64,000 bases of DNA from Alistipes sp. (GTDB taxonomy: Bacteria; Bacteroidota; Bacteroidia; Bacteroidales; Rikenellaceae), in NCBI GenBank assembly GCA_021201825.1, contig JAJQED010000023.1, positions 108,448 through 172,447 on the forward strand, written 5' to 3'. The position numbers were made by a program, and so were the translations under genes. Position 1 is the stretch's first letter. Each line of letters starts with the position of its first letter. Positions 26,984 to 33,777 of the stretch are shown here, one piece after another. The notes below the pieces were generated by a model. That model saw only the letters and a list, made by a program, of their open reading frames with translations. It was not told the DNA's origin and did not search any database.

Positions 26984-27244
26984 CTATTTCTTTTCGTCCA
27001 ACTGTTCCCTGACGGCGGCCACAATCTTATTTATGCTCACCTGCGAAATAACCTTGCCGCCTACGGTCGCATAAGGGGCGCTTCCGGCCACTTTTTCGCA
27101 AAAATCCAGGCACGGCGAACCGCTGATATCCACGTGTGGCAGCAATTCCTGCGGGATATGTTCGTCGATAAGCTGAAGCTCGGCCCCGCCCATTACGTAG
27201 CAGAGCGTCCCGGTACATATTTTAACCTCTATTTTGCCCTCCAT
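26984..27244 (-). CDS. [2Fe-2S] thioredoxin-like ferredoxin (NuoE/HydC-like)
   Basis: 86 residues. The four Cys pattern is CTGTLC near residue 10 and CLDFC near 45, as in thioredoxin-like 2Fe-2S proteins and the NuoE C-terminal domain. It ends with a short helix of the type ISINKIVAAVREQL. Directly upstream of the [FeFe] hydrogenase in the same transcript, so it is probably an electron carrier or a subunit for it. Preceded by a TAAATTTG promoter element. Confidence 0.85.
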   Translation of the reverse strand: MEGKIEVKICTGTLCYVMGGAELQLIDEHIPQELLPHVDISGSPCLDFCEKVAGSAPYATVGGKVISQVSINKIVAAVREQLDEKK

Positions 27245-27283
27245 AAAGTCTTATATATTGTGCTTCTCGGGTTATACGATCCG

Positions 27284-27291
27284 CAAATTTA
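27284..27291 (-). promoter_or_regulatory. -7 element of the hydrogenase operon promoter
   Basis: Minus-strand TAAATTTG, matching TAnnTTTG, 39 bases upstream of the 2Fe-2S gene start. No TTG at the usual distance. Confidence 0.5.
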
Positions 27292-27325
27292 CACATACTG
27301 CCGCATAAAACGCCACGTGCCGGTA

Positions 27326-27862
27326 TCATAAATATGCGACGGTGACATTTTTACCGAACCCGGACCGGAGTATTTCGCAAATTTCGCGGACGATATCACC
27401 GCGTTTTTCGAGTTCCACGGGCAAGGACGGGTCACGGTGAACGGGATTTAAACGGGTGCCTACTATGAAACGAATATCGTCGCAGTCAATCAGGAGGTGT
27501 GCCAGCCGTCCGGCGGCGCTCTGTTCCGTAACTTTCGGCGGGGAGGCGAGCAGTTCCCTGGTCCGGCCCAGGGTAAGAACCCCCTCCGTGACAAGGTCAA
27601 AGCCGTCCATCCGGGAGAGGGGCGGCAATCCGCAATTATCCCTGCCCAATTCGACCTCTATTTGCAGTCCCAGTTCGCGGGCGATTATCCTCGAAGTCGT
27701 ACCGCCGCAAACCGCTTTGCGTCCGGGAAATTCCTTTACCCGGGCAGCGAGTTTCCCGTCGTCGTTCCGGTCTGCAGGAGCGCCGGTGCATACCAGCAGG
27801 CTTGTGGATGCGGCCGTATCAGTGATAATATGGTGCGGATAATGATCGGTTGGGTTTTCCAT
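27326..27862 (-). CDS. Orphan C-terminal domain of hydrogenase-linked SpoIIE-type phosphatase
   Basis: 178 residues from the ATG at 27862. The open frame continues to 27970, but a TATCTTTG element (27895-27888) lies inside that extension and points to the shorter form. The core CGGTTSRIIARELG and MDGFDLVTEGVLTLGRTRELL matches, from memory, the region that follows the PP2C catalytic domain in SpoIIE-family phosphatases of group B hydrogenase clusters. The phosphatase domain itself (its DGMGSG-type metal site) is absent. Whether this is a natural stand-alone regulator or a remnant is open; the intact frame and own promoter favour function. Confidence 0.68.
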   Translation of the reverse strand: MENPTDHYPHHIITDTAASTSLLVCTGAPADRNDDGKLAARVKEFPGRKAVCGGTTSRIIARELGLQIEVELGRDNCGLPPLSRMDGFDLVTEGVLTLGRTRELLASPPKVTEQSAAGRLAHLLIDCDDIRFIVGTRLNPVHRDPSLPVELEKRGDIVREICEILRSGFGKNVTVAYL

Positions 27863-27887
27863 AAATTTCGGGTTGGCGAACCGGGCG

Positions 27888-27895
27888 CAAAGATA
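27888..27895 (-). promoter_or_regulatory. -7 element upstream of the orphan SpoIIE-C domain gene
   Basis: Minus-strand TATCTTTG, exact consensus. Predicted transcript start about 27881, leaving a leader of about 19 nt to the ATG at 27862. No TTG at the usual distance. Confidence 0.5.
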
Positions 27896-27972
27896 ACCCT
27901 TTGCCCGGGAATTTCTATCGTCCGGCATGATAATCGCCCCATTATCCCCATCTTTGTACAAAACGTCCATAA

Positions 27973-28749
27973 ATGAAGAGCATGACAGGTTCGTGGCATA
28001 TTATTGTTACCCTCACCGCATTACTACTTCAAGGGTGCCTATGCAAGGGCACTGTCGACACACGCGTTGACGCTGGGCCCGAAAAGGCCGCCCAAATGCC
28101 GACAGTAGAAGCGGAACCGGTAGAAATAACTCTATCCAAAACACCGACGGAATTGCGGTTAGAGGAGCTGGGGCTAATCGATATTTCAGAGACGGACGAC
28201 CGCATTACGGTCTGTCTTGTATATGCTTCCCCGGATAATTTTGTCGGGGAGGTGCTATATGACGATATTACCCGCGCCTACCTGCTACCCGAAGCGGCCG
28301 CTAAACTGAGCAAAGCGCAGGACCTGCTGGACTCCCTCCGGCCGGGGTACCGGTTGCTCGTTTACGATGCGGCTCGCCCGATGTCCGTACAGCGCAAGAT
28401 GCGCCGTATCGCGGAAGCGACCGGCAAACACTATTACGTAGCCGACCCGGCACGGGGCGGCGGGCTGCATAATTACGGAGCGGCAGTCGATTTGACCATC
28501 ATCGATGACCGTGGCCGTGCGCTGCCGATGGGAACCGAATATGACCACCTGGGCCCCGAAGCGAATATCGACAGGGAAGACGAGCTGGTCCGCAAGGGGA
28601 TCATTACTCCCGATGAACTTCACAACCGGCTGTTACTGCGCACGATAATGCGGCAGGCCGGGTTTACGACCGTGCAAAGCGAATGGTGGCATTTCAACCA
28701 TACATCACGCCAAAACGCACGGGAGCGGTATCCCCTGATAGACTTCTAA
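27973..28749 (+). CDS. VanX-like D-Ala-D-Ala dipeptidase lipoprotein (M15D)
   Basis: 258 residues; a second ATG at 27985 would give 254. The signal sequence ends in a lipobox (LLLQGC), so the enzyme is exported and lipid-anchored. Zinc ligands of the VanX/M15D family are present: His and Asp in GGGLHNYGAAVDL and the C-terminal EWWHF, with RPGYRLLVYDAARP before them. The family cleaves D-Ala-D-Ala; an exported form probably recycles cell-wall dipeptides rather than giving vancomycin resistance, and no VanA or VanH partner is nearby. A near-consensus CATCTTTG at 27949-27956 may be its promoter element. Confidence 0.87.
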   Translation: MKSMTGSWHIIVTLTALLLQGCLCKGTVDTRVDAGPEKAAQMPTVEAEPVEITLSKTPTELRLEELGLIDISETDDRITVCLVYASPDNFVGEVLYDDITRAYLLPEAAAKLSKAQDLLDSLRPGYRLLVYDAARPMSVQRKMRRIAEATGKHYYVADPARGGGLHNYGAAVDLTIIDDRGRALPMGTEYDHLGPEANIDREDELVRKGIITPDELHNRLLLRTIMRQAGFTTVQSEWWHFNHTSRQNARERYPLIDF

Positions 28750-28762
28750 CCCCGGAGAATGG

Positions 28763-29365
28763 TTACCAGCCGTTGTAATGGACCTTATCCGGGTTGTACT
28801 TGTCTTTCGGGGTTTCGGGTCCTGCGGGATATCCGACCGGGATCACAGCCAGCGGCAGGATATTGTCAGGCAGGTTCAAAGCGTCGATAACCACACCCAT
28901 ACGCTCCTGGTAGGGATAGGCGGCAGTCCATACGGCACCTAACCCCTGGGCCTCTGCCGCGAGAAGCAGGTTCTGGGTAGCGGCCGAACAGTCCAGGTAC
29001 CAGTAGGAAGAGCGGTCGGTATCGCCGCAAACTATGACAGCAAGGGGAGCCTGTTCCAGCATCCGGGCGGCAGCCAGTCCCTCGCACATTTTGTCGAGAA
29101 CCGCACGGTCATCCACCACCACGATTTCCCACGGACGGCGGTCCATGCCGGTAGGGGCGGCCATGGCCGCGCGGACCATCAGGTCGATCTTCTCGGCTTC
29201 CACGGGCTGGTCGGTATAGGCTCGCACACTCTTTCGCTCGAATATCACATCGAGGGCGGAAGCGGCTGCAGGAGCATTTTCCCGGGAAGTCTTCGTGTTA
29301 TTGTTACAGGAGAAAGACAAGGCGGCAAGGATTGCCGCGACGGCGAAAAAGAGAGTTCTTTTCAT
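28763..29365 (-). CDS. Nitroreductase-family lipoprotein
   Basis: 200 residues. Signal sequence with lipobox SFSC (Cys20) followed by NNN, so it should be a surface or periplasmic lipoprotein, unusual for a flavin nitroreductase. The domain shows the family start ERKSVRAYTDQPVEAEKIDLMVRAAMAAPTGMDRRPWEIVVV and, later, AATQNLLLAAEAQGLGAVWTAAYP, then VIPVGYPAG. It should bind FMN as a dimer and reduce quinones or nitro compounds. The ferredoxin-nitroreductase gene is divergently oriented, 112 bases away. Confidence 0.9.
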   Translation of the reverse strand: MKRTLFFAVAAILAALSFSCNNNTKTSRENAPAAASALDVIFERKSVRAYTDQPVEAEKIDLMVRAAMAAPTGMDRRPWEIVVVDDRAVLDKMCEGLAAARMLEQAPLAVIVCGDTDRSSYWYLDCSAATQNLLLAAEAQGLGAVWTAAYPYQERMGVVIDALNLPDNILPLAVIPVGYPAGPETPKDKYNPDKVHYNGW

Positions 29366-29443
29366 ATTATTTCGGATTAAACTTTAACGGTCCGGTTTGC
29401 CATAAAGGTAATAATTTCATGCCGCAAATCGGAAAACCGTGAT

Positions 29444-29451
29444 TATATTTG
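29444..29451 (+). promoter_or_regulatory. -7 element for the ferredoxin-nitroreductase gene
   Basis: TATATTTG, exact consensus, 26 bases before the ATG at 29478. It lies inside the longer open frame starting at 29439 and so supports the shorter start. Confidence 0.55.
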
Positions 29452-29477
29452 GAACGGTTTTAGACAAACGGGATATT

Positions 29478-30338
29478 ATGGAAACCAATATCAGGATCGA
29501 CCGTGCCACCTGCATAAAATGCCTGCGCTGTGCCACGGTATGCCCCTCCTCCGTATTCGACGTGGGAGCCGGTAAAGAAATTATCGTGAGCCGGCCGGAG
29601 AATTGTATCGTCTGCGGCCATTGTGTGGCGGCATGTCCCACTTTCTCTGTATTGCATGGTGACTTCCCGCCCGAAAAGGTGCACCCTGTCGACCCCGCCC
29701 TGCTCCCCACTCCTGAGCAGACCCTGCTGCTGATCCGTTCGCGTCGCTCCAACCGGGCGTTCACTAAACAGCCCGTTCCGTCGGACCAAATTGAACTGAT
29801 ATTGGAGGCCGCCCACCGTGCGCCCACGGCAAGCAACCAGCAACAGGTGAGCTTTACCGTTGTCACCGATCCCGATAAATTACAGGCCATATCTTCCCAT
29901 ACGGCAGAAATATTTTACGGCCTGGCCGCTAAAATCGAAAGCCCGCTGGTTAAACCTTTCGTAAAGAAATTCAAACCGGATGTATACCGGATGGCCACCC
30001 GGTTAAAGAAGATGAAACAACTGCTGGACAACGGCCGTGACATGATCCTGCGGGGAGCGACCGGCGTTATTTTTATCCATACACCGGCGGATAGCAGGTT
30101 CGGGTGCCAGGATGCGAACCTCGCCTACCAGAACGCCTCGCTGATGGCCGAAAGCCTGGGCGTAACTCAATTCTATACCGGGTTCGTCTGCAACGCCCTT
30201 ATCCATGACAAGAAGCATCGGATAGAAAAAATGCTGGAAATCGACGGAAAGGTTCATGCTGGGATAGCCCTGGGCATACCTAAATTCCGTTTCCCGAACT
30301 ATATCGACAAGAAGCCGATAGAGGTTGACCGGTTATAA
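29478..30338 (+). CDS. Ferredoxin-nitroreductase fusion protein
   Basis: 286 residues from the ATG at 29478. N-terminal 2x[4Fe-4S] ferredoxin domain (CIKCLRCATVCP; CIVCGHCVAACP, within residues 10-55) joined to a nitroreductase domain (RSRRSNRAFTKQPVPSDQIELILEAAHRAPTASNQQQVSFTVV) ending GIPKFRFPNYIDKKP. Such fusions pass electrons from the clusters to FMN and reduce nitro or quinone compounds in anaerobes. No signal peptide, so cytoplasmic. Converges on the fructosamine kinase gene with 5 bases between stops. Confidence 0.92.
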   Translation: METNIRIDRATCIKCLRCATVCPSSVFDVGAGKEIIVSRPENCIVCGHCVAACPTFSVLHGDFPPEKVHPVDPALLPTPEQTLLLIRSRRSNRAFTKQPVPSDQIELILEAAHRAPTASNQQQVSFTVVTDPDKLQAISSHTAEIFYGLAAKIESPLVKPFVKKFKPDVYRMATRLKKMKQLLDNGRDMILRGATGVIFIHTPADSRFGCQDANLAYQNASLMAESLGVTQFYTGFVCNALIHDKKHRIEKMLEIDGKVHAGIALGIPKFRFPNYIDKKPIEVDRL

Positions 30339-30343
30339 GCCGG

Positions 30344-31171
30344 TTAGAGGCTGTCGATAATAGAAAGGGCTTGCCTTAAATACCCTCCGCCGAATAGGTT
30401 CAGATGGTTCAGGACATGGTAAAGCTGATATACCGGAATGCGGTCCCGCCAGCCTTTTTCTAAAGGCAATTCGTTGTCGTATGCCGTGTAGAATTCCGTT
30501 GGAAAACCACCGAAAAGCATCGTCATGGCTATATCTGCCTCCCTGTGACCGTAATAGACCGCAGGGTCGATAAGGTATGGGGTACCGGTAGTGGAACAAA
30601 GGAAGTTATCTGCCCAGAGGTCTCCGTGTAAAAGAGCCGGCGGCTCGGTAACGCCGCTCAACATCGAATAGACATTATCCCGTAATTTATTTGTACGGGC
30701 GTCGGTAAATTCCCTATTGTAACCGTTACGGCGGGCGAGACGCACCTGGAACGATATCCTGTGGCGGTAATAGAATTCCGCCCAGTCAACCGAGCCCTCC
30801 GGGATATTGGACTGCGGGTTGGCCCCGATGAAATTATCCTCATAAAAGCCGAACCTTTCCCCTCTTACCCGGTGCAACGAGGCGACCATGCGCCCTAAAG
30901 CCGTAAAGAACCCCGGGCAGGGCGACCCAGCCGGAATATATTCCGTCAAAATAAAATCTTTCCCGAAACCAATCACCTGCGGGACGTTCACTCCGGCCGC
31001 CTTACCCATTTCCCGCAACCCATGGGCTTCGCAACGATAAGCCTGGGAAACAGCTCCGGTTTTAAGATAATATCGTTTGCCCCCGGCCGTTTCGATCAAT
31101 CCAGAACCTTGTGGCATAAAGGTAATATCTTCACCAAGGATTGTGCGGAGAGTGATTTCTTTATCCATCAT
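30344..31171 (-). CDS. Fructosamine/ketosamine-3-kinase family protein
   Basis: 275 residues. Phosphorylates protein-bound or free fructosamines at O3, which then fall off, repairing glycation. The kinase-like fold shows LLHGDLWADNFL (catalytic loop), LIDPAVYYGHREADIAMTMLFGGFP (metal-binding DPA and family tail), and EFYYRHRISFQVRLARRNG. Two ATGs, at 31171 and 31168, are possible. Upstream on its strand is a TAAATTTG element (31195-31188). Confidence 0.9.
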   Translation of the reverse strand: MMDKEITLRTILGEDITFMPQGSGLIETAGGKRYYLKTGAVSQAYRCEAHGLREMGKAAGVNVPQVIGFGKDFILTEYIPAGSPCPGFFTALGRMVASLHRVRGERFGFYEDNFIGANPQSNIPEGSVDWAEFYYRHRISFQVRLARRNGYNREFTDARTNKLRDNVYSMLSGVTEPPALLHGDLWADNFLCSTTGTPYLIDPAVYYGHREADIAMTMLFGGFPTEFYTAYDNELPLEKGWRDRIPVYQLYHVLNHLNLFGGGYLRQALSIIDSL

Positions 31172-31187
31172 ACGGGAGTTTAAGATC

Positions 31188-31195
31188 CAAATTTA
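31188..31195 (-). promoter_or_regulatory. -7 element for the fructosamine kinase gene
   Basis: Minus-strand TAAATTTG, exact consensus, 16 bases upstream of the ATG at 31171. No -33 element recognised. Confidence 0.45.
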
Positions 31196-31368
31196 AAAAT
31201 TAATTATCCATGCGGCTTCCCGATACACACCACACGGGATATTCCGCAAAGCCCGATATGAATTTAATCCGGACTAAACCGATACCATTGCCGGCTATGG
31301 CCGGTTTTCAGGCATACCGATTGTAATTAATCCGGCAAAAGAATAAAGATAAGTTAAAATACGAAACT

Positions 31369-32778
31369 ATGAAATTCAGATTGACAGTTGCGGTGGCGGT
31401 GCTCGGTATGCTGTGCCTATCCTGCGGTAAGGATAAAGGAACGGATGGACCGGCAGAAGGCATCCCAACTTATGTGACTTTCGACATCAAACTTCCGGGA
31501 AGACTACTCTCACGAGCTTTGCCAGAAGATTACAATTCCGACGGGACATACGAGGGTAACGACGCCGTGAGCACCCTCGACATTTACATGCAATCCGGCG
31601 ATGGAACCGTTGAGGCCAAACGATTTACCGGCTCAGACATATCGACCGACGGCACGACCGTGTCACCAAGCCAGCCTTTCCGGACGACCTCCGGAACCAA
31701 AGTCGTCTACATCGTCCTTAACGATCCACAGCCACTACGGACCCATATTATGTCGGAAACTGAGCTGGTAGATACAGACAATCTGGCACAGCTGATAACG
31801 GTCAACGGCGAAACCCGAGACCTGATAACAATGACGGGTAAGGCCTCCGGAGTTGCTATAGAGCCGGACATTCCCATTACCGGGGTTACCAACGGAGAAA
31901 ACAAGTTCTCTATCTCTGTTGTCCGGGTCGCTTCCCGGGTGATCGTCACCATAAACCCCGATGCCTCACCGGAAATGGTTGACGATGACGGTAATCTCAT
32001 TGGGACCGTCTCGAACGTTACATGGTCGATTGCACAAGGCACCAAAAAAGTATACTGGTTACAGCAAGACGATTATGTAACATACGGCTATGACTACGTT
32101 CCCGCACTGGGCGAATACTACGAAGGCGACGCCGTAACTTACTATGATTATTCGGACCTTTCTAATCCGGTAGCGGTACCGGCTCTGCCCACCGCAAGCG
32201 ACGGTTACAAATCCCTGACCGGTAAGTTCTTGTTTGAAAACACACACGAGCAGGGCACTCTTGAAACCACAGATTACCGCAAAGGTAATACGGCTTATGT
32301 ACTGGTGAGGGCGACATTCACCCCGGAAGCATCGGCCATAGCCGACGGCGGAACCCTAACCAACGGTACATTCTATTACGGGCATTCGGACGGTCTGATC
32401 TATTCCAGCAAAACGGCGGCACAGACTGCGGTACAAAACCAGAAAGTGGCCGTATACCAGAACGGTAAGATGTTGAATTATGCCTGGCTTAACCCGGACG
32501 ATATAGAAAAACCGCTTAACTCTCCTGTAATCCGCAACAATATCTACCATATTAATATCACCGGTTTCCGCAGGCTCGGCTACAACTGGAACCCGCTTTA
32601 TCCCGGCGAAGACCCGGATACCACAGATCCGCAGAACCCGGACCCCAAGCCGACCAATCCCGACGAGCCGGAAAACCCGATCGACCCCATCGACCCGCTT
32701 ACGCCGGAACAAACTTTCATGACGGTAGACGTAACGGTTCAGGATTGGTATGTACACTCTTACGATATAGAATTCTAA
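31369..32778 (+). CDS. Mfa1-family major fimbrial subunit (lipoprotein precursor)
   Basis: 469 residues. Stalk pilin of the type V (Bacteroidales) fimbria. Signal sequence with lipobox CLSC (Cys19). An Arg-Ala bond at 49-50 (LLSRALP) sits where Mfa1 pro-pilins are cut by an Arg-specific protease before assembly. Two beta-rich domains follow, then a Pro/Asp-rich linker (about 418-453) and a terminal strand ending DWYVHSYDIEF, nearly the same as the end of the next protein. Low W/C content and many Tyr/Thr are typical of fimbrillins. First gene of the operon; no TAnnTTTG element was found in the 190 bases upstream, so it may use another sigma factor or activator. Confidence 0.87.
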   Translation: MKFRLTVAVAVLGMLCLSCGKDKGTDGPAEGIPTYVTFDIKLPGRLLSRALPEDYNSDGTYEGNDAVSTLDIYMQSGDGTVEAKRFTGSDISTDGTTVSPSQPFRTTSGTKVVYIVLNDPQPLRTHIMSETELVDTDNLAQLITVNGETRDLITMTGKASGVAIEPDIPITGVTNGENKFSISVVRVASRVIVTINPDASPEMVDDDGNLIGTVSNVTWSIAQGTKKVYWLQQDDYVTYGYDYVPALGEYYEGDAVTYYDYSDLSNPVAVPALPTASDGYKSLTGKFLFENTHEQGTLETTDYRKGNTAYVLVRATFTPEASAIADGGTLTNGTFYYGHSDGLIYSSKTAAQTAVQNQKVAVYQNGKMLNYAWLNPDDIEKPLNSPVIRNNIYHINITGFRRLGYNWNPLYPGEDPDTTDPQNPDPKPTNPDEPENPIDPIDPLTPEQTFMTVDVTVQDWYVHSYDIEF

Positions 32779-32803
32779 GCGGCAAGGAAGAAAGCGACCC
32801 CGT

Positions 32804-33754
32804 ATGGTGAAAAGGATAAAATACCTGCCCCTGGCGCTGTTGGCTCTACTGTCGGGCTCGGTAAGGTGTGTCAACCAGTCATATAACACGGACGACTGCC
32901 AGACGGAACAGGGCCTCGAGGTATCGTTCTTTTCGCAGTCCCGGTGCCAGGATGACGCTCTCTACCCTGAGGATATAAGTCAAATGTCGGTATTCGTTTT
33001 CGACGGGAACGGTTTATTGGCTTACCACCGCACCCTTTCGGACATAACCCTCGGGGAGGATTATACGCTCAGCATCCCGACCGATCCGGGGCTTTACTGG
33101 GTGGTTGCCTGGGCCGGACTGGACGGGGACTACCTCGATATTTCGGAACCGCAGGACGGGGTAACCCGAAAAGACGACCTTTTATTCGCCATAAAAAGAA
33201 CAGACGGAACAGCCGGACAACTACCGGACGTTCCCGTATATTTCGGGGAATCTGCGGCGGTCTATGTCGATCCGGGAGAAAATAGCTCAGAAGAGGAATA
33301 CCGAGCCGTTGGTATTAACCTGCTTGAAATTACGAACCGTATAACCGTATCGGTGGAGGGGTTGCCTACCGATTCCGTCGATTACGCCATAACCATCGAG
33401 GCTGACAACGGATCGATGGATTACGACGGTTCGATATTATACGACGACGTATTGGTTTACGAACCGTCACTGACCTACGGCGACGCCTCAGTGGAGGGGG
33501 AATTTACTCTGCTGAAACTGGAAACGGGATTCAACTATTATATCGTTGTCAGTAACATAATTTCCGGCACGGAACTATACCGTGGCAGCCTGCTCGGGAC
33601 CCTTTTACTGAAGAATCCCGAGGTGGACCTCAATTGCGACCATGACTTCACTATCCGGTTCACGGCCGAGGATCAGTGCGATTGCGGCACCTACACCATC
33701 GTCGAGATATGGGTAAATAATTGGCTTGTGCATAGTTATGACACAGAATTTTAA
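32804..33754 (+). CDS. FimB/Mfa2-family fimbrial anchor lipoprotein
   Basis: 316 residues. Outer-membrane anchor that ends fimbrial growth. Signal sequence followed by Cys22; the lipobox (GSVRC) is poor but the position fits. The N-terminal domain pattern, DISQMSVFVFDGNGLLAYHRTL through LYWVVAWAGLDGDYL, is the FimB/Mfa2 signature. The C-terminus is DNWLVHSYDTEF-like (seen as NNWLVHSYDTEF), almost matching that of the stalk subunit. It begins 25 bases after the stalk gene and precedes the two accessory subunit genes. Confidence 0.88.
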   Translation: MVKRIKYLPLALLALLSGSVRCVNQSYNTDDCQTEQGLEVSFFSQSRCQDDALYPEDISQMSVFVFDGNGLLAYHRTLSDITLGEDYTLSIPTDPGLYWVVAWAGLDGDYLDISEPQDGVTRKDDLLFAIKRTDGTAGQLPDVPVYFGESAAVYVDPGENSSEEEYRAVGINLLEITNRITVSVEGLPTDSVDYAITIEADNGSMDYDGSILYDDVLVYEPSLTYGDASVEGEFTLLKLETGFNYYIVVSNIISGTELYRGSLLGTLLLKNPEVDLNCDHDFTIRFTAEDQCDCGTYTIVEIWVNNWLVHSYDTEF

Positions 33755-33777
33755 CTCCATTCACTGACGTACCTGTA

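Noticed and set aside
27973..28749. Vancomycin resistance gene
   Set aside because: VanX-like, but it is a lipoprotein without vanH, vanA or vanRS neighbours; a cell-wall recycling dipeptidase is more likely.
31264..31335. Possible invertible fimbrial promoter
   Set aside because: The TTAATCCGG copies are direct, not inverted, and no recombinase gene is present in the window.
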